NCBI GenBank assembly: GCA_963735045.1
Contig: CAVTIZ010000003.1
Span: 744,001 to 808,000 of the forward strand
Origin: Salsipaludibacter sp963735045
GTDB lineage: Bacteria; Actinomycetota; Nitriliruptoria; Nitriliruptorales; Nitriliruptoraceae
Direction of reading: 5' to 3'
Length of the DNA: 64,000 nucleotides
Shown here: positions 36,540-44,739 of the stretch, one piece after another
Position numbering within the stretch: the stretch's first letter is position 1
Layout: each line of letters begins with the position of its first letter
Notes under the pieces: model-generated
Databases searched by the model: none
What the model saw: only the letters and a program-made list of their open reading frames with translations
Told to the model about the DNA's origin: nothing
Position numbers and translations under genes: made by a program

Positions 36540-36589
36540 TTGACAACTCCACAGCGTTGCCACTGCGTTCCGCCGTCGTGCGGAACGAC
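36540..36589 (+). promoter_or_regulatory. ssrA promoter region and leader hairpin
   Basis: A perfect TTGACA at 36540-36545 lies 51 bases before the mature tmRNA 5' end. The matching -10 is poor (CTGCGT at 36563-36568 with 17-base spacing). The precursor leader contains a 5-bp hairpin GTCGT/ACGAC (36575-36589) just before the RNase P cleavage site. Confidence 0.5.
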
Positions 36590-36595
36590 CTTCTC

Positions 36596-36952
36596 GGGGC
36601 TGAAACGGTTTCGACCGTGGTCAGGCCGCTTTGCGAGGAGCGTGCCGGGAGAGTCGACTGACTCCCGGAAATCACCAGTCGAAACACACAAACGCCAAGG
36701 ACAACCTGGCTCTCGCTGCATAATTGCAGTGACGTTGCGCCCCTGACGCCCTGTAGGGGGGTCGCAGCGACGACACAGGGCTCCACCGCCTCACGGTGAC
36801 CATGGTGTGAGGTGGGAAACCTTCCATGGTGTGGACGACGGACGCTGCCTGGCTCCGGAGCACCGTCGTCCGAGATCATCCGGAACCTACGCACGTAGAG
36901 CCACCCTTTGCGGGATCGCGGCACGCGGGTTCGACTCCCGCCAGCTCCACCA
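36596..36952 (+). ncRNA. ssrA: Transfer-messenger RNA (tmRNA)
   Basis: Rescues stalled ribosomes with SmpB and tags the nascent peptide for proteolysis. The 5' end GGGGCTGAAACGGTTTCGAC is the standard tmRNA start. It pairs with CAGCTCC at 36942-36948 to form the alanyl acceptor stem, with one G-U, and CCA is encoded (36950-36952). The T arm reads GCGGGTTCGACTCCCGC. The tag frame ends in codons for AKDNLALAA and a TAA at 36721-36723; the resume codon lies somewhat upstream, probably within 36676-36694, and I cannot fix it. Total length is 357 nt. A perfect hairpin follows at 36964. Confidence 0.96.
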
Positions 36953-36963
36953 CGGCAACGCTG

Positions 36964-36984
36964 CAGCACGCCCGAGGCGTGCTG
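36964..36984 (+). terminator. Hairpin downstream of ssrA
   Basis: CAGCACGCC (36964-36972) and GGCGTGCTG (36976-36984) pair perfectly around CGA. There is no T-run, as is usual in this genome's terminators. Confidence 0.65.
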
Positions 36985-36988
36985 ACCG

Positions 36989-37036
36989 ACACGTGACGAC
37001 CCGTCGCGCCCCCATGGGGCCGGCGGGTCGTCGTGT
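36989..37036. terminator. Second hairpin between ssrA and the convergent monophosphatase gene
   Basis: ACACG (36989-36993) pairs with CGTGT (37032-37036), and an inner stem of ACGACCCG with CGGGTCGT plus GCCCC/GGGGC closes around CAT, with small internal loops. It is placed to stop transcription from both sides. Confidence 0.6.
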
Positions 37037-37107
37037 GCCCGAACGTCATGTTCCTGAACGTCGTGCCGGGTGGCGGCACCGTGGCCCGCCTGGCAGGCGG
37101 GCCCCTG

Positions 37108-38061
37108 TCAGTCCTGGGGCCACAGCCGGTCGGCGAGGTCCACGGCCCAGGCGTGGTCGGGGCCGGCCGCGGTGACGACACTGGCGTCGCGGTAGTCCCG
37201 TCCCGCCTGCAGGGGGAAGTGGCCGGGGCCGTCGACGGCCACCACCGCGCCACCGGCTTCCCGCACCAGGATGGCCCCCGCGGCCACGTCCCAGGCCTTC
37301 GGGACGCGCTGGTAGGCCCCGGTGAGGCTGCCGTCGGCCACCAGTGCCAGTTCCAACGCGGAACTGCCCACCACGCGCGCCTTGAACCAGGTTCCGCCCT
37401 GCCATCGTCGGATCGTGCCAGGGGTCACCGCGATGGGGTGGTGGCGGCTGGCACGTTCCGACAGGTCCGGTGCGGTCGCGACGTGGGCGGGTTGCCCGCC
37501 GACCGTCGTGCCCGCGCCCCGTCGCGCCTCCCACCGTCGGTCCAGCGTCGGCGCGTCCACCAGTCCCCACACGACCTCGCCGTCGTGGGCCAGGGCGATC
37601 GACACGCACCACCACGGCAACCCGGCGGCGTAGTTGGTGGTGCCGTCGATCGGGTCGATGACCCAGGTCCACGGCGACCCGTCCCACGTCGTGTCGCCCT
37701 CCTCCGACACGACCCCGTGGTCGGGGAAGGCGTCGGCGACGGCCGCGACCAGCAGGGCGTCCACGGCCAGGTCGACGTCGGTGACCGGACTGCCGTCCTG
37801 CTTGTCGTGTCGGCGCGAGCGCCCGGCGCCCGCCAGGAGTCGTGGCCGCAGTCCGTCGACGGTCTCACGGGCGAGCGCGGACGCCCGGTCCACGACGGCG
37901 TCGTCGTCGGCGTCCAGCCCGTCGGTGGGGGTGGCGGTGGGCAGGTCGTCGACGGATCGGACGTCTCCGGACGGCCCGTCAGGGGCCTGGGCGGGTCCCT
38001 GCCGGTCGGATCGCGCTGTGGGCGGCTCGGCGGACGGGGAGGTGGATGGCGTGGAGGTCAT
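37108..38061 (-). CDS. Inositol monophosphatase family protein
   Basis: Mg2+-dependent, Li+-sensitive sugar-phosphate phosphatase family (IMPase, histidinol phosphatase or CysQ-like). The 317 residues begin with about 50 disordered residues rich in Ser, Pro and Thr. The metal motif WVIDPIDGTTNYAAGLP and the second motif WDVAAGAILVREAGG are both complete, and EEGD supplies another ligand. The N-terminal extension is unusual and could be trimmed if an internal start is used. Which substrate it prefers is not clear. It is convergent with ssrA and divergent from the desaturase gene. Confidence 0.9.
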   Translation of the reverse strand: MTSTPSTSPSAEPPTARSDRQGPAQAPDGPSGDVRSVDDLPTATPTDGLDADDDAVVDRASALARETVDGLRPRLLAGAGRSRRHDKQDGSPVTDVDLAVDALLVAAVADAFPDHGVVSEEGDTTWDGSPWTWVIDPIDGTTNYAAGLPWWCVSIALAHDGEVVWGLVDAPTLDRRWEARRGAGTTVGGQPAHVATAPDLSERASRHHPIAVTPGTIRRWQGGTWFKARVVGSSALELALVADGSLTGAYQRVPKAWDVAAGAILVREAGGAVVAVDGPGHFPLQAGRDYRDASVVTAAGPDHAWAVDLADRLWPQD

Positions 38062-38158
38062 GGTCCCACGCTACGGCCTGCACCGACGGCACGTCGGATC
38101 GGTCCCGGCACATGTCCGATCGACCCGGACGGCCCCGGCCGCGGACAACGTCGCTCGG

Positions 38159-38172
38159 TTACGCTGGCGTAA
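38159..38172 (+). promoter_or_regulatory. Inverted-repeat operator candidate upstream of the desaturase gene
   Basis: TTACGC (38159-38164) and GCGTAA (38167-38172) form a perfect 6-bp inverted repeat around TG. TACGCT inside it could be the -10 element. It lies 124 bases before the desaturase start. The TetR-family gene immediately after the desaturase gene is the natural candidate for the protein that binds it. Confidence 0.5.
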
Positions 38173-38295
38173 GTTGCGGTGCCAGCATCGACGACCCCCC
38201 GCGCGATGCGGGCCCCGCGCCGAACGCCCCCAGCTGCACTCCGCCGAACCGCCCGTCCGCGGGCCTGCTCCAGGCCCGCTGCCTCGAGGAATTCC

Positions 38296-39273
38296 ATGCG
38301 CTCACCCTCCGACGTCGTCGCCGACATGCGAACCCAGGCCGCCACCGTGCGCGGCCTGGAGGTCCCGACCGAGACCACCGTGAAATGGCAGCGCCGATCC
38401 ATGCTGGCCATCTCCATCATCCCGCCGCTGGGCATCCTGTTCGCCGCCGCCCAGGTGTGGGGCTGGGGCCTGACCGGTCGCGACCTGGTGCTGTTCGCCG
38501 CCTTCTACGTGGTGACGGGCCTGGGCATCACGGTGGGGTTCCACCGTCTGCTGACGCACAAGTCCTTCGACGTGCCGAACTGGGTTCGCGTGTCGTGGGC
38601 CGTGGCCGGCTCGCTGTCGATCGAGGGCGGCGTCATCGACTGGGTGGCCACGCACCGGCGCCACCACGCCTACTCCGACGAGGAGGGTGACCCCCACTCG
38701 CCGCACCTGGAGGCCGCAGACGGGGTCAAGGGCGTGCTCAAGGGCCTCGGCCACGCCCACCTGGGGTGGATGTTCGCCCCTGCCGGCACCAAGGCCGAGG
38801 TGTGGGCGCCCGACCTGCTGGACAACCCCGCGATCGTGCGTGTGCAGAAGTCCTTCCCGCTGCTGATCCTGGTCACCTTCGGCCTTCCGGCCCTGATCGG
38901 CGGGCTGTGGGCCGGCTCGTGGACGGGTGCCGTCACCGGACTCATCTGGGGTGGGCTGGTGCGGGTGTTCCTGCTCCACCACGTGACCTGGTCGATCAAC
39001 TCCATCTGCCACTTCTACGGCACCACGCCGTTCAAGGCCCGGGACGAGTCGCGCAACAACCCGTGGCTCAGCCTGGTCTCGTTCGGGGAGTCGTGGCACA
39101 ACGGTCACCACGCCTTCCCGGCCTCGGCCCGCCACGGGCTGCGCTGGTGGGAGTTCGACCTGTCGTGGATCACGATCCGGGGCATGAAGCTGGTCGGCAT
39201 CGCGCGCAACGTCAAGCTGCCGAGCCCGACCCAGCTCGAACGCAAGCGCCTGCCGCGCCCCGCCAAGGGCTGA
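38296..39273 (+). CDS. Acyl-CoA desaturase (fatty acid delta-9 desaturase type)
   Basis: Membrane di-iron enzyme that introduces a double bond into acyl chains. The 325 residues contain the three histidine boxes HRLLTH, HRRHHAYSD and HNGHHAF, plus a further His pair in LLHHVTWSINSICH. Four membrane helices are visible. The ATG at 38296 is preceded by GAGGA. Upstream in-frame codons encode an Arg/Pro-rich stretch and are rejected. The length and boxes match the stearoyl-CoA desaturase/DesA3 branch. The next gene encodes a TetR regulator, so control of membrane unsaturation by acyl ligands is likely. Confidence 0.93.
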   Translation: MRSPSDVVADMRTQAATVRGLEVPTETTVKWQRRSMLAISIIPPLGILFAAAQVWGWGLTGRDLVLFAAFYVVTGLGITVGFHRLLTHKSFDVPNWVRVSWAVAGSLSIEGGVIDWVATHRRHHAYSDEEGDPHSPHLEAADGVKGVLKGLGHAHLGWMFAPAGTKAEVWAPDLLDNPAIVRVQKSFPLLILVTFGLPALIGGLWAGSWTGAVTGLIWGGLVRVFLLHHVTWSINSICHFYGTTPFKARDESRNNPWLSLVSFGESWHNGHHAFPASARHGLRWWEFDLSWITIRGMKLVGIARNVKLPSPTQLERKRLPRPAKG

Positions 39274-39337
39274 CGCCCCACGTCCGCTCGCACCGTCACG
39301 CGCCGGTCGAGTTCGCCCGCACCGGGAAGGTCGCGAC

Positions 39338-39988
39338 ATGCCCACGACCCGCATGACGGGGTCGCAGCGCCGTCAACAGCTGATCACGATCGGGCGTGGC
39401 CTGTTCGCCGAACGGGGCTACCAGGCCACCACGGTCGAAGAGATCGCCGACCGTGCCGGGGTCACCAAGCCCGTCGTGTACGAACACTTCGGTGGCAAGG
39501 ACGGCCTGTATGCCGTGGTGGTCGACCGCGAGATCGACGAACTGTCGGCACGCATGACCGCGGCCATCTCCACCGACAAGCCGCGGATCGCCGGGGAGCA
39601 GGCCGCGCTGGCGTTCCTGACCTACATCGACGAACGCGGCGACGGCTTCCGGGTGCTGGTGCGTGACGCCCCCGCCGGCCGCCACGAGGGTGCCTTGGCG
39701 ACCGTCATGGGTGACGTCGCGGTCCGGGTCGAACAACTCCTCGAGGCGACCTTCGCCGATCGTGGTTTCGATGCCCAGGCCGCGCCGATCCACGCGCGCA
39801 TGCTGATCGGTGCCGTGGCGTTCGTGGGGGAGTGGTGGTTGGACGCCGGCACGCCGGATCGCGACCGCATGGCACGCCACGTCGTCAACCTGTTGTGGAA
39901 CGGCCTGCAGGGCCTGGAGTCCGAACCGCCTCCCCTGCGAATCATGGCCGGTCAGGACGGGTCCCCCGACGTCCCCGGGAGTGCCTGA
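39338..39988 (+). CDS. TetR-family transcriptional regulator
   Basis: A 216-residue protein with an N-terminal helix-turn-helix: RGLFAERGYQATTVEEIADR followed by AGVTKPVVYEHFGGKDGLYA, the classic TetR signature. The ligand domain is helical, with the typical WWLD segment near residue 168. GGGAAGG precedes the ATG. It lies 64 bases after the desaturase gene and probably shares its transcript. It may act on the inverted repeat at 38159. Ligand unknown; acyl-CoA is a guess from context. Confidence 0.9.
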   Translation: MPTTRMTGSQRRQQLITIGRGLFAERGYQATTVEEIADRAGVTKPVVYEHFGGKDGLYAVVVDREIDELSARMTAAISTDKPRIAGEQAALAFLTYIDERGDGFRVLVRDAPAGRHEGALATVMGDVAVRVEQLLEATFADRGFDAQAAPIHARMLIGAVAFVGEWWLDAGTPDRDRMARHVVNLLWNGLQGLESEPPPLRIMAGQDGSPDVPGSA

Positions 39989-39989
39989 C

Positions 39990-40787
39990 GTGGCGCGATT
40001 GGTCGTCGTCGGCATCCAACCCGACCTCGCCTGGGAGCAGCGCGACGTCAACCTCGCGGCCGCCGGCGTCTCCGTCGCGCGTGCGGCCGACCTGGGTGCA
40101 GGGCTGATCGTGTTGCCCGAGATGTTCCCGACCGGGTTCTCCATGGACACCGACACCACGGCCGAGCCACCGGACGGTCCGTCGGCGAGCTTCCTGGTCG
40201 ACGCCGCGAGTCGGCACGGGGCCTGGCTCGCCGGATCCTTCGCCTGCCTCGTCGACGGCGACGACCGGCCCACGAACCGCCTGCTGCTGGCCGGGCCCGA
40301 CGGCACGACGCACCACTACGACAAGATCCATCCGTTCTCCCACGCTGGCGAGGACGACCACTTCGCCCCGGGCCGCACGACCACCGTCGTGGACGTGGCC
40401 GGGGTCCGGGTGGCCCCGTTCGTGTGCTACGACCTGCGTTTCGCCAACGTCTTCTGGGACCTGGCACCCGACGTCGACCTGTACCTGGTGCCCGCCAACT
40501 GGCCCACGGCCCGGCGTGAGCACTGGACCACCCTGCTGCGGGCACGGGCGATCGAGAACCAGGCCTGGGTGCTGGGGGTCAACCGCGTCGGGGTCGGCAA
40601 GCGACTGGACGGTGGTGACCTGCCCTACCCCGGCGACTCGATGCTCGTCGACCCGCTGGGCGCCACGGTCAGCACCGCCGCGGGCCAGGAGGGCATGGTC
40701 CACGGCACCGTGGACACCGACGAGGTCGCCCGGGTGCGTGACCGACTCCGCTTCCTGCCCGACCGACGCTTCTCCGCCGACCGGTAG
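39990..40787 (+). CDS. Carbon-nitrogen hydrolase, omega-amidase (YafV-like)
   Basis: Nitrilase-superfamily amidase; relatives hydrolyse 2-oxoglutaramate or 2-oxosuccinamate. The Glu-Lys-Cys triad is visible: Glu in VLPEMFPTGFSM, Lys in YDKIHPFSHAGE and Cys in PFVCYDLRFANVFW. The PEMFPTGFSM and DKIHPF blocks are characteristic of the omega-amidase branch. GGGAG at 39977-39981 lies eight bases before the GTG at 39990, giving 265 residues; the GTG at 39981 is the alternative. It follows the TetR gene by one base and is likely in the same transcript. Confidence 0.9.
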   Translation: MARLVVVGIQPDLAWEQRDVNLAAAGVSVARAADLGAGLIVLPEMFPTGFSMDTDTTAEPPDGPSASFLVDAASRHGAWLAGSFACLVDGDDRPTNRLLLAGPDGTTHHYDKIHPFSHAGEDDHFAPGRTTTVVDVAGVRVAPFVCYDLRFANVFWDLAPDVDLYLVPANWPTARREHWTTLLRARAIENQAWVLGVNRVGVGKRLDGGDLPYPGDSMLVDPLGATVSTAAGQEGMVHGTVDTDEVARVRDRLRFLPDRRFSADR

Positions 40788-40803
40788 GCCACGGTCGCGT
40801 GGC

Positions 40804-41634
40804 TCAGTCGTCCACCGGCGGGATCTCGACCCCGTCCAGGTCGGCCTCGGCCGGCGGCGGCTGGGGGTCCATCTCCTCGAGGGTGTCGACCAGCAACTGG
40901 GCGACCGACACCCCACTCGCCCAGCGACGGTCGGCGGGGATCCGGTACCAGGGCGCCCAGTCGGTGGACGTCGCCGCCAACGCCTCGCGGTAGGCCCGCA
41001 TGTAGTCGTGCCACTGGGCCCGGACCTCGAGGTCGCCCGGGTTGAACTTCCAGTGCTTGTCGGCGTCGTCGAGCCGCTCCTGCAACTCCTCCTGCTGCTG
41101 TTCGGGGGAGATGTCGAGGAAGCACTTGCGGATGACCGTGCCGTTGTCGGCCAACATGCGCTCGAAGTCGTTGATCTGGCGGTAGCGCTGCTGCACGGTC
41201 TCGTCGTCGATCCAGCCGTTGACCCGCACGATGCCCACGTCTTCGTAGTGGGAGCGATCGAACACCCCGATGGTGCCACGCGGCGGGCACGCCGCATGCA
41301 CCCGCCACAGGTAGTCGTGGTCCAGCTCGGCGTCGTTGGGCGCCTTGAACGCGCTGACCTTCACGCCCTGCGGGTTGACACGCGGGAACACCCGCCCCAT
41401 CGTCCCGGACTTGCCGGCGGTGTCCATGCCCTGCAGCACGAGCAGCACCGCACGCTGGTCCTCGGCCCACAGCCGTTCCTGCAGGTCGGCCAGGCGCTGC
41501 TGGAGGTGGTCCAGGACCTCGTGGCCGTGGTCCTTGTCGTCCAGTCCGACGGTCGCGTGGGTCAGCTCGCGCACGCCGAGGTCGGGTTGGACGCCCTCCA
41601 GCACGCGCAGGTCGGTCAGGTCGGGACGGTCCAC
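40804..41634 (-). CDS. ppk2: Polyphosphate kinase 2 family protein
   Basis: Transfers phosphate between polyphosphate and nucleotides. The 276-residue protein has Walker A GMDTAGKSGT and Walker B FDRSHYEDVGIVRV. The lid motif region is KAPNDAELDHDYLWRVH. This single-domain form with the RVNGWIDDE segment resembles the class that phosphorylates AMP or ADP; the class cannot be set from sequence alone. The GTG at 41634 is taken as the start. It is convergent with the omega-amidase gene and divergent from the broken ATP-grasp gene. Confidence 0.9.
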   Translation of the reverse strand: MDRPDLTDLRVLEGVQPDLGVRELTHATVGLDDKDHGHEVLDHLQQRLADLQERLWAEDQRAVLLVLQGMDTAGKSGTMGRVFPRVNPQGVKVSAFKAPNDAELDHDYLWRVHAACPPRGTIGVFDRSHYEDVGIVRVNGWIDDETVQQRYRQINDFERMLADNGTVIRKCFLDISPEQQQEELQERLDDADKHWKFNPGDLEVRAQWHDYMRAYREALAATSTDWAPWYRIPADRRWASGVSVAQLLVDTLEEMDPQPPPAEADLDGVEIPPVDD

Positions 41635-41738
41635 GGGATCCTCGTCGCGTCGGGGTGCCGGGCGAGCCCGGCTGCCCCGTCACGATAGTGTCGGCGCGCG
41701 CCCACGCCGTCCGCTGCCGCCCGCTCCCGAGGTCCGTC

Positions 41739-42664
41739 GTGCCCGACATCCTGGTCGCCGCCGCCGACCTCACCCGACTCGAGCGGGATGCGGGGATGGC
41801 GGCGGGGTCCATCACCCGCGAGGACCACCAGGTCGTCGCGGCGCTGGAACGGGCCGGGGCCAGGGCACGAGTGGCCCACTGGGACGACCCCGCCGTGGCG
41901 TGGCACGCCGCCGATGCGGTCGTGGTGCGATCCGCCTGGGACTACCCCGCCCGGCGCGACGAGTTCGTGGCCTGGGCCGCCGCGGTCGGGGCGGGGACAC
42001 GATTGTTCCCCGACGCCGACGTCGTGCGGTGGAACACCCACAAGTCCTACCTGCTCGAACTGGAGGACCGCGGCGCCCCGATCGTGGCGACCGCCTGGCT
42101 CGGGGCCGGCGACGACGTCTCGTTGGCCGACCTCGCCCGCGACCGCGGGTGGGCGCCAGGTGGTGGCCAAGCCGGCAGTCGACCTCGCCGGGCTGCACCT
42201 GCTCGTGGCCGAGGACCCGGCGGCCGCCCAGGACGACTTCGCCAGCGCTGGTGGCCGACCAGGACGTGCTCGTGCAACCCCTGCTGCGTCGGATCCGGTC
42301 CGACGGCGAGGTGTCGGTGGTGTGCATCGACGGTCGCGTGTCCCACGCCCTGCACAAGACCCCGGCCGTCGACTCCTGGCGAGTGCACACCGAGCACGGC
42401 GGCCGCTTCGAGGTGGTCGAGCTGGACCGCTCGCGTGCCACCCTGGCCGAGTGGGTGGTGGCGGCCACCGGCGTCGAACCCCTGGTCGCCCGGGTCGACC
42501 TGGTCCCGGCCGACGACGGCGCCTGGCAGGTCGGCGAGGTCGAGCTGGTCGAGCCCGCGCTGTACCTCGACTGGGTGCCCGAGGCCGCCGACCGCCTCGC
42601 CGCCGCCCTCCTCGCCCGCCTCGACACCCCTCCACCCTCCCCGCCCACAGCACCGCCATCGTGA
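41739..42664 (+). pseudogene. ATP-grasp protein (RimK/DcsG-like) interrupted by two frameshifts
   Basis: From the GTG at 41739 the first frame reads MPDILVAAADLTRL, VVVRSAWDYPARR and WNTHKSYLLELEDRG, typical of RimK/cycloserine DcsG-type ligases. It loses homology after RDRGWA near 42154. The next frame carries on with QVVAKPAVDLAGLHLLVAED up to about 42244. A third frame then gives ADQDVLVQPLLRRIRSDGEV and the acidic motif EVELVEPALYLDW to the stop at 42664. Both shifts are +1 (or two-base deletions). Together the pieces make one complete protein of about 308 residues. This is either sequence error or a recent pseudogene. Confidence 0.8.
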
Positions 42665-42698
42665 GCCTTCCGGCCGGGATTCCGGCCGGAACGCTCAC
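42661..42698. repeat. Single REP-like palindrome at the end of the ATP-grasp gene
   Basis: GTGAGC (42661-42666) pairs with GCTCAC (42693-42698), and CCGGCCGG (42670-42677) pairs with CCGGCCGG (42682-42689) around GATT. It overlaps the ATP-grasp stop codon and may act as a terminator. It shares the order GTGAG, CGGCCGGGAT, CCGGCCGGA, CGCTC with the tandem units at 16672-16847. Confidence 0.75.
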
Positions 42699-42848
42699 GG
42701 TGGAGGAGTCGTGCGGGGCGTCGGCGGGGGTGGGGGCGGGGCGGCCCAGGCCATACCCTCGGTCCGGCGTCGCACGACCAGCACATCCCGGCGGCGTGCT
42801 CGTGCCCGAGCACGGCCAGCCGTACGTCCCCCAACCAGGAGCACGATG

Positions 42849-43742
42849 ATGAAGGTGGCCATCTCCGGCGCGACCGGCCTGATCGGGTCGGCCCTGGCCG
42901 ACCACCTGCGCAGCGACGGCCACCAGGTGGCGCGACTGGTGCGCTCGGCGTCCGACCTCGGATCCGACGACATCCTGTGGTCGATCGACGACGGTCGCCT
43001 GGATCCGGCCGACCTGGTCGGGACCGACGCCGTGGTCCACCTCGCGGGTGCCCCGATCGGCAGTGACCGGTGGAGCGACGAGGTCAAGGAGGAGATCCGG
43101 TCCTCACGCGTGGACGGGACCGCCCTGCTGGCCGAGGCCATGGCGGGACTGGACGGCGGCCCGACGGTGTTCGTGTCCGGGTCGGCGGTCGGGTGGTACG
43201 GCTCGCGTGGCGACGAGGTCCTGACCGAGGATGCCACGGCAGGCGACGACTTCCTGGCCGGTGTCTGCGTGGCCTGGGAGGCCGCCGCCGACCCCGCCCG
43301 CGAGGCGGGGATCCGGGTGGTGCACCCGCGCACCGGGGTCGTGCTGGCCGAGGACGGCCCGCTGGTCGACAAGGTCGAGCTGCCCTTCAAGCTCGGGGTC
43401 GGCGGACGCGTCGGGTCGGGCCAGCAGTGGGTGCCGTGGATCTCACTGGAGGACGAGGTCCGGGCCCTGGCGTTCCTGGTGACCTCCGACCTCGAGGGGC
43501 CCGTCAACCTCACCGGACCCGAACCGGCCCGCAATGTCCGGCTGACCAAGGCGCTGGGGGCGGTCTGGAACCGGCCCACGCTCGTCCCGGTGCCGATCTT
43601 CGCGATCAACCTGTTGTACGGCGAGATGGGCGTGACGCTGGCGACATCGTCCCAGCGGGCGTTGCCCGAGCGACTGCAGGCGGCTGGCTTCACCTTCCAC
43701 CACGACACGGTCGAGGCTGCCACGGCGGCCGCGCTGGGCTGA
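42849..43742 (+). CDS. TIGR01777-type nucleoside-diphosphate-sugar epimerase (YfcH-like)
   Basis: Atypical SDR of the YfcH/TIGR01777 family. The Rossmann motif is AISGATGLIGSALADHL at the N-terminus. Other markers are VVHLAGAPIG, FVSGSAVGWYGSRGDEVL and the family C-terminal block (PVPIFAINLLYGEMG). AGGAG at 42837-42841 precedes two adjacent ATG codons; the second (42849) has the better seven-base spacing, giving 297 residues. The substrate of this family is not established. The stop is 40 bases from the convergent glycosylase gene. Confidence 0.9.
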   Translation: MKVAISGATGLIGSALADHLRSDGHQVARLVRSASDLGSDDILWSIDDGRLDPADLVGTDAVVHLAGAPIGSDRWSDEVKEEIRSSRVDGTALLAEAMAGLDGGPTVFVSGSAVGWYGSRGDEVLTEDATAGDDFLAGVCVAWEAAADPAREAGIRVVHPRTGVVLAEDGPLVDKVELPFKLGVGGRVGSGQQWVPWISLEDEVRALAFLVTSDLEGPVNLTGPEPARNVRLTKALGAVWNRPTLVPVPIFAINLLYGEMGVTLATSSQRALPERLQAAGFTFHHDTVEAATAAALG

Positions 43743-43782
43743 ACGGGCCCTCGACCAACCGGCCGCGCTGGTCATGGCCGAC

Positions 43783-44505
43783 TCAGGCCGCACGTCGTGC
43801 CAGGTCCAGGGCCCGGGCGACCACGCCATCGAGCATGTCGTCGGTCAGGCGTCCGGTGAAGGTGTTGAGCTGGCTGACGTGGTAGCTGGCGACCAGCCGG
43901 GTCCCGTCGGCCAGGGTCGCCTCGGCGCCGTGCCCGAAGCGGGGCTTGCGCCCCGTCCAGCCGCGCAGCCGACAGCACACGTCCCAGGCGAAGCCCCCCA
44001 AGGCCACCAGGACGGCCGGGTCCACCGCGTCCACCTCGTCGTCCAGCCACGTCGACACGCAGGTGTCGCGCTCGGTGGTCGTCGGTCGGTTGCCGGGCGG
44101 CGCGCACTTGACCGGTGAGGTGACCCAGACCCCCGTCAGTTCCAGCCCGTCGCCGAGCGCGGTCGACGTGGGCTGGTTGGCGATGCCGAGTCGGTGCAGG
44201 CTCGCGAACAGCATGTCCCCCGATCGGTCACCGGTGAACATCCGACCGGTGCGATTGGCCCCGTGCGCGGCCGGTGCCAGGCCCACCACCACGACGTCGG
44301 CAGCGGGATCGCCGAATCCCGGCACGCCACGACCCCAGTAGTCCTGGTCGGCGAAGGCCGCTCGTGGGTCCGCGGCGACCGCCTCGCGATGGGCCACCAG
44401 CCGTGGGCACCGCCGGCAGCGCGGGACCCCGGCGTCGATGCCGGCGAGGCGTCGGTCGGGCACGGACCGGCGTGAGGCGGCGGGTGGTTCGGCGGGGGGC
44501 GACAT
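43783..44505 (-). CDS. Uracil-DNA glycosylase, family 5 (UdgB) type
   Basis: Iron-sulphur DNA glycosylase that removes deaminated bases. The 240 residues have four cysteines placed for a 4Fe-4S cluster: Cys30 and Cys33 in CRRCPRL, Cys134 in VKCAPPGNRP and Cys149 in RDTC. Motif 1, GLAPAAHGANRTGRMFTGD, lacks the usual catalytic acid, as in family 5, which also acts on hypoxanthine and other lesions. The late motif is SYHVSQLNTFTGRL. The ATG at 44505 is chosen. It is divergent from the YihY gene over 234 bases. Confidence 0.92.
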   Translation of the reverse strand: MSPPAEPPAASRRSVPDRRLAGIDAGVPRCRRCPRLVAHREAVAADPRAAFADQDYWGRGVPGFGDPAADVVVVGLAPAAHGANRTGRMFTGDRSGDMLFASLHRLGIANQPTSTALGDGLELTGVWVTSPVKCAPPGNRPTTTERDTCVSTWLDDEVDAVDPAVLVALGGFAWDVCCRLRGWTGRKPRFGHGAEATLADGTRLVASYHVSQLNTFTGRLTDDMLDGVVARALDLARRAA

Positions 44506-44739
44506 GGTCGGCCAGCCTACGACCGTGGCCGGCGGTGCGGCCGGGGTCCGGTCGAGGATCGTCGCCGACGCATGGCCGGCGGCGGTCCGTGGCAGGTGGA
44601 CGGTGTCGGGACCGCGCCGGGCCCGGTCCCCGGACCAAGGACGTCCCATGACCCGCCCACCAGCGACGCCGTCGACCGATCCTCGCAGCCGCCTCGTCGA
44701 CGCCACGCCGGCCGCGGGTGACCGGTCGGGTGGGGCCTG

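Noticed and set aside
36575..36589. A second LexA box near the ssrA promoter (GAAC...TTC)
   Set aside because: The right half lacks GTTC; the bases instead form a small leader hairpin.
36905..36952. A tRNA gene (T arm plus CCA)
   Set aside because: These bases are the 3' tRNA-like part of tmRNA; there is no anticodon arm, and the 5' half lies at 36596.
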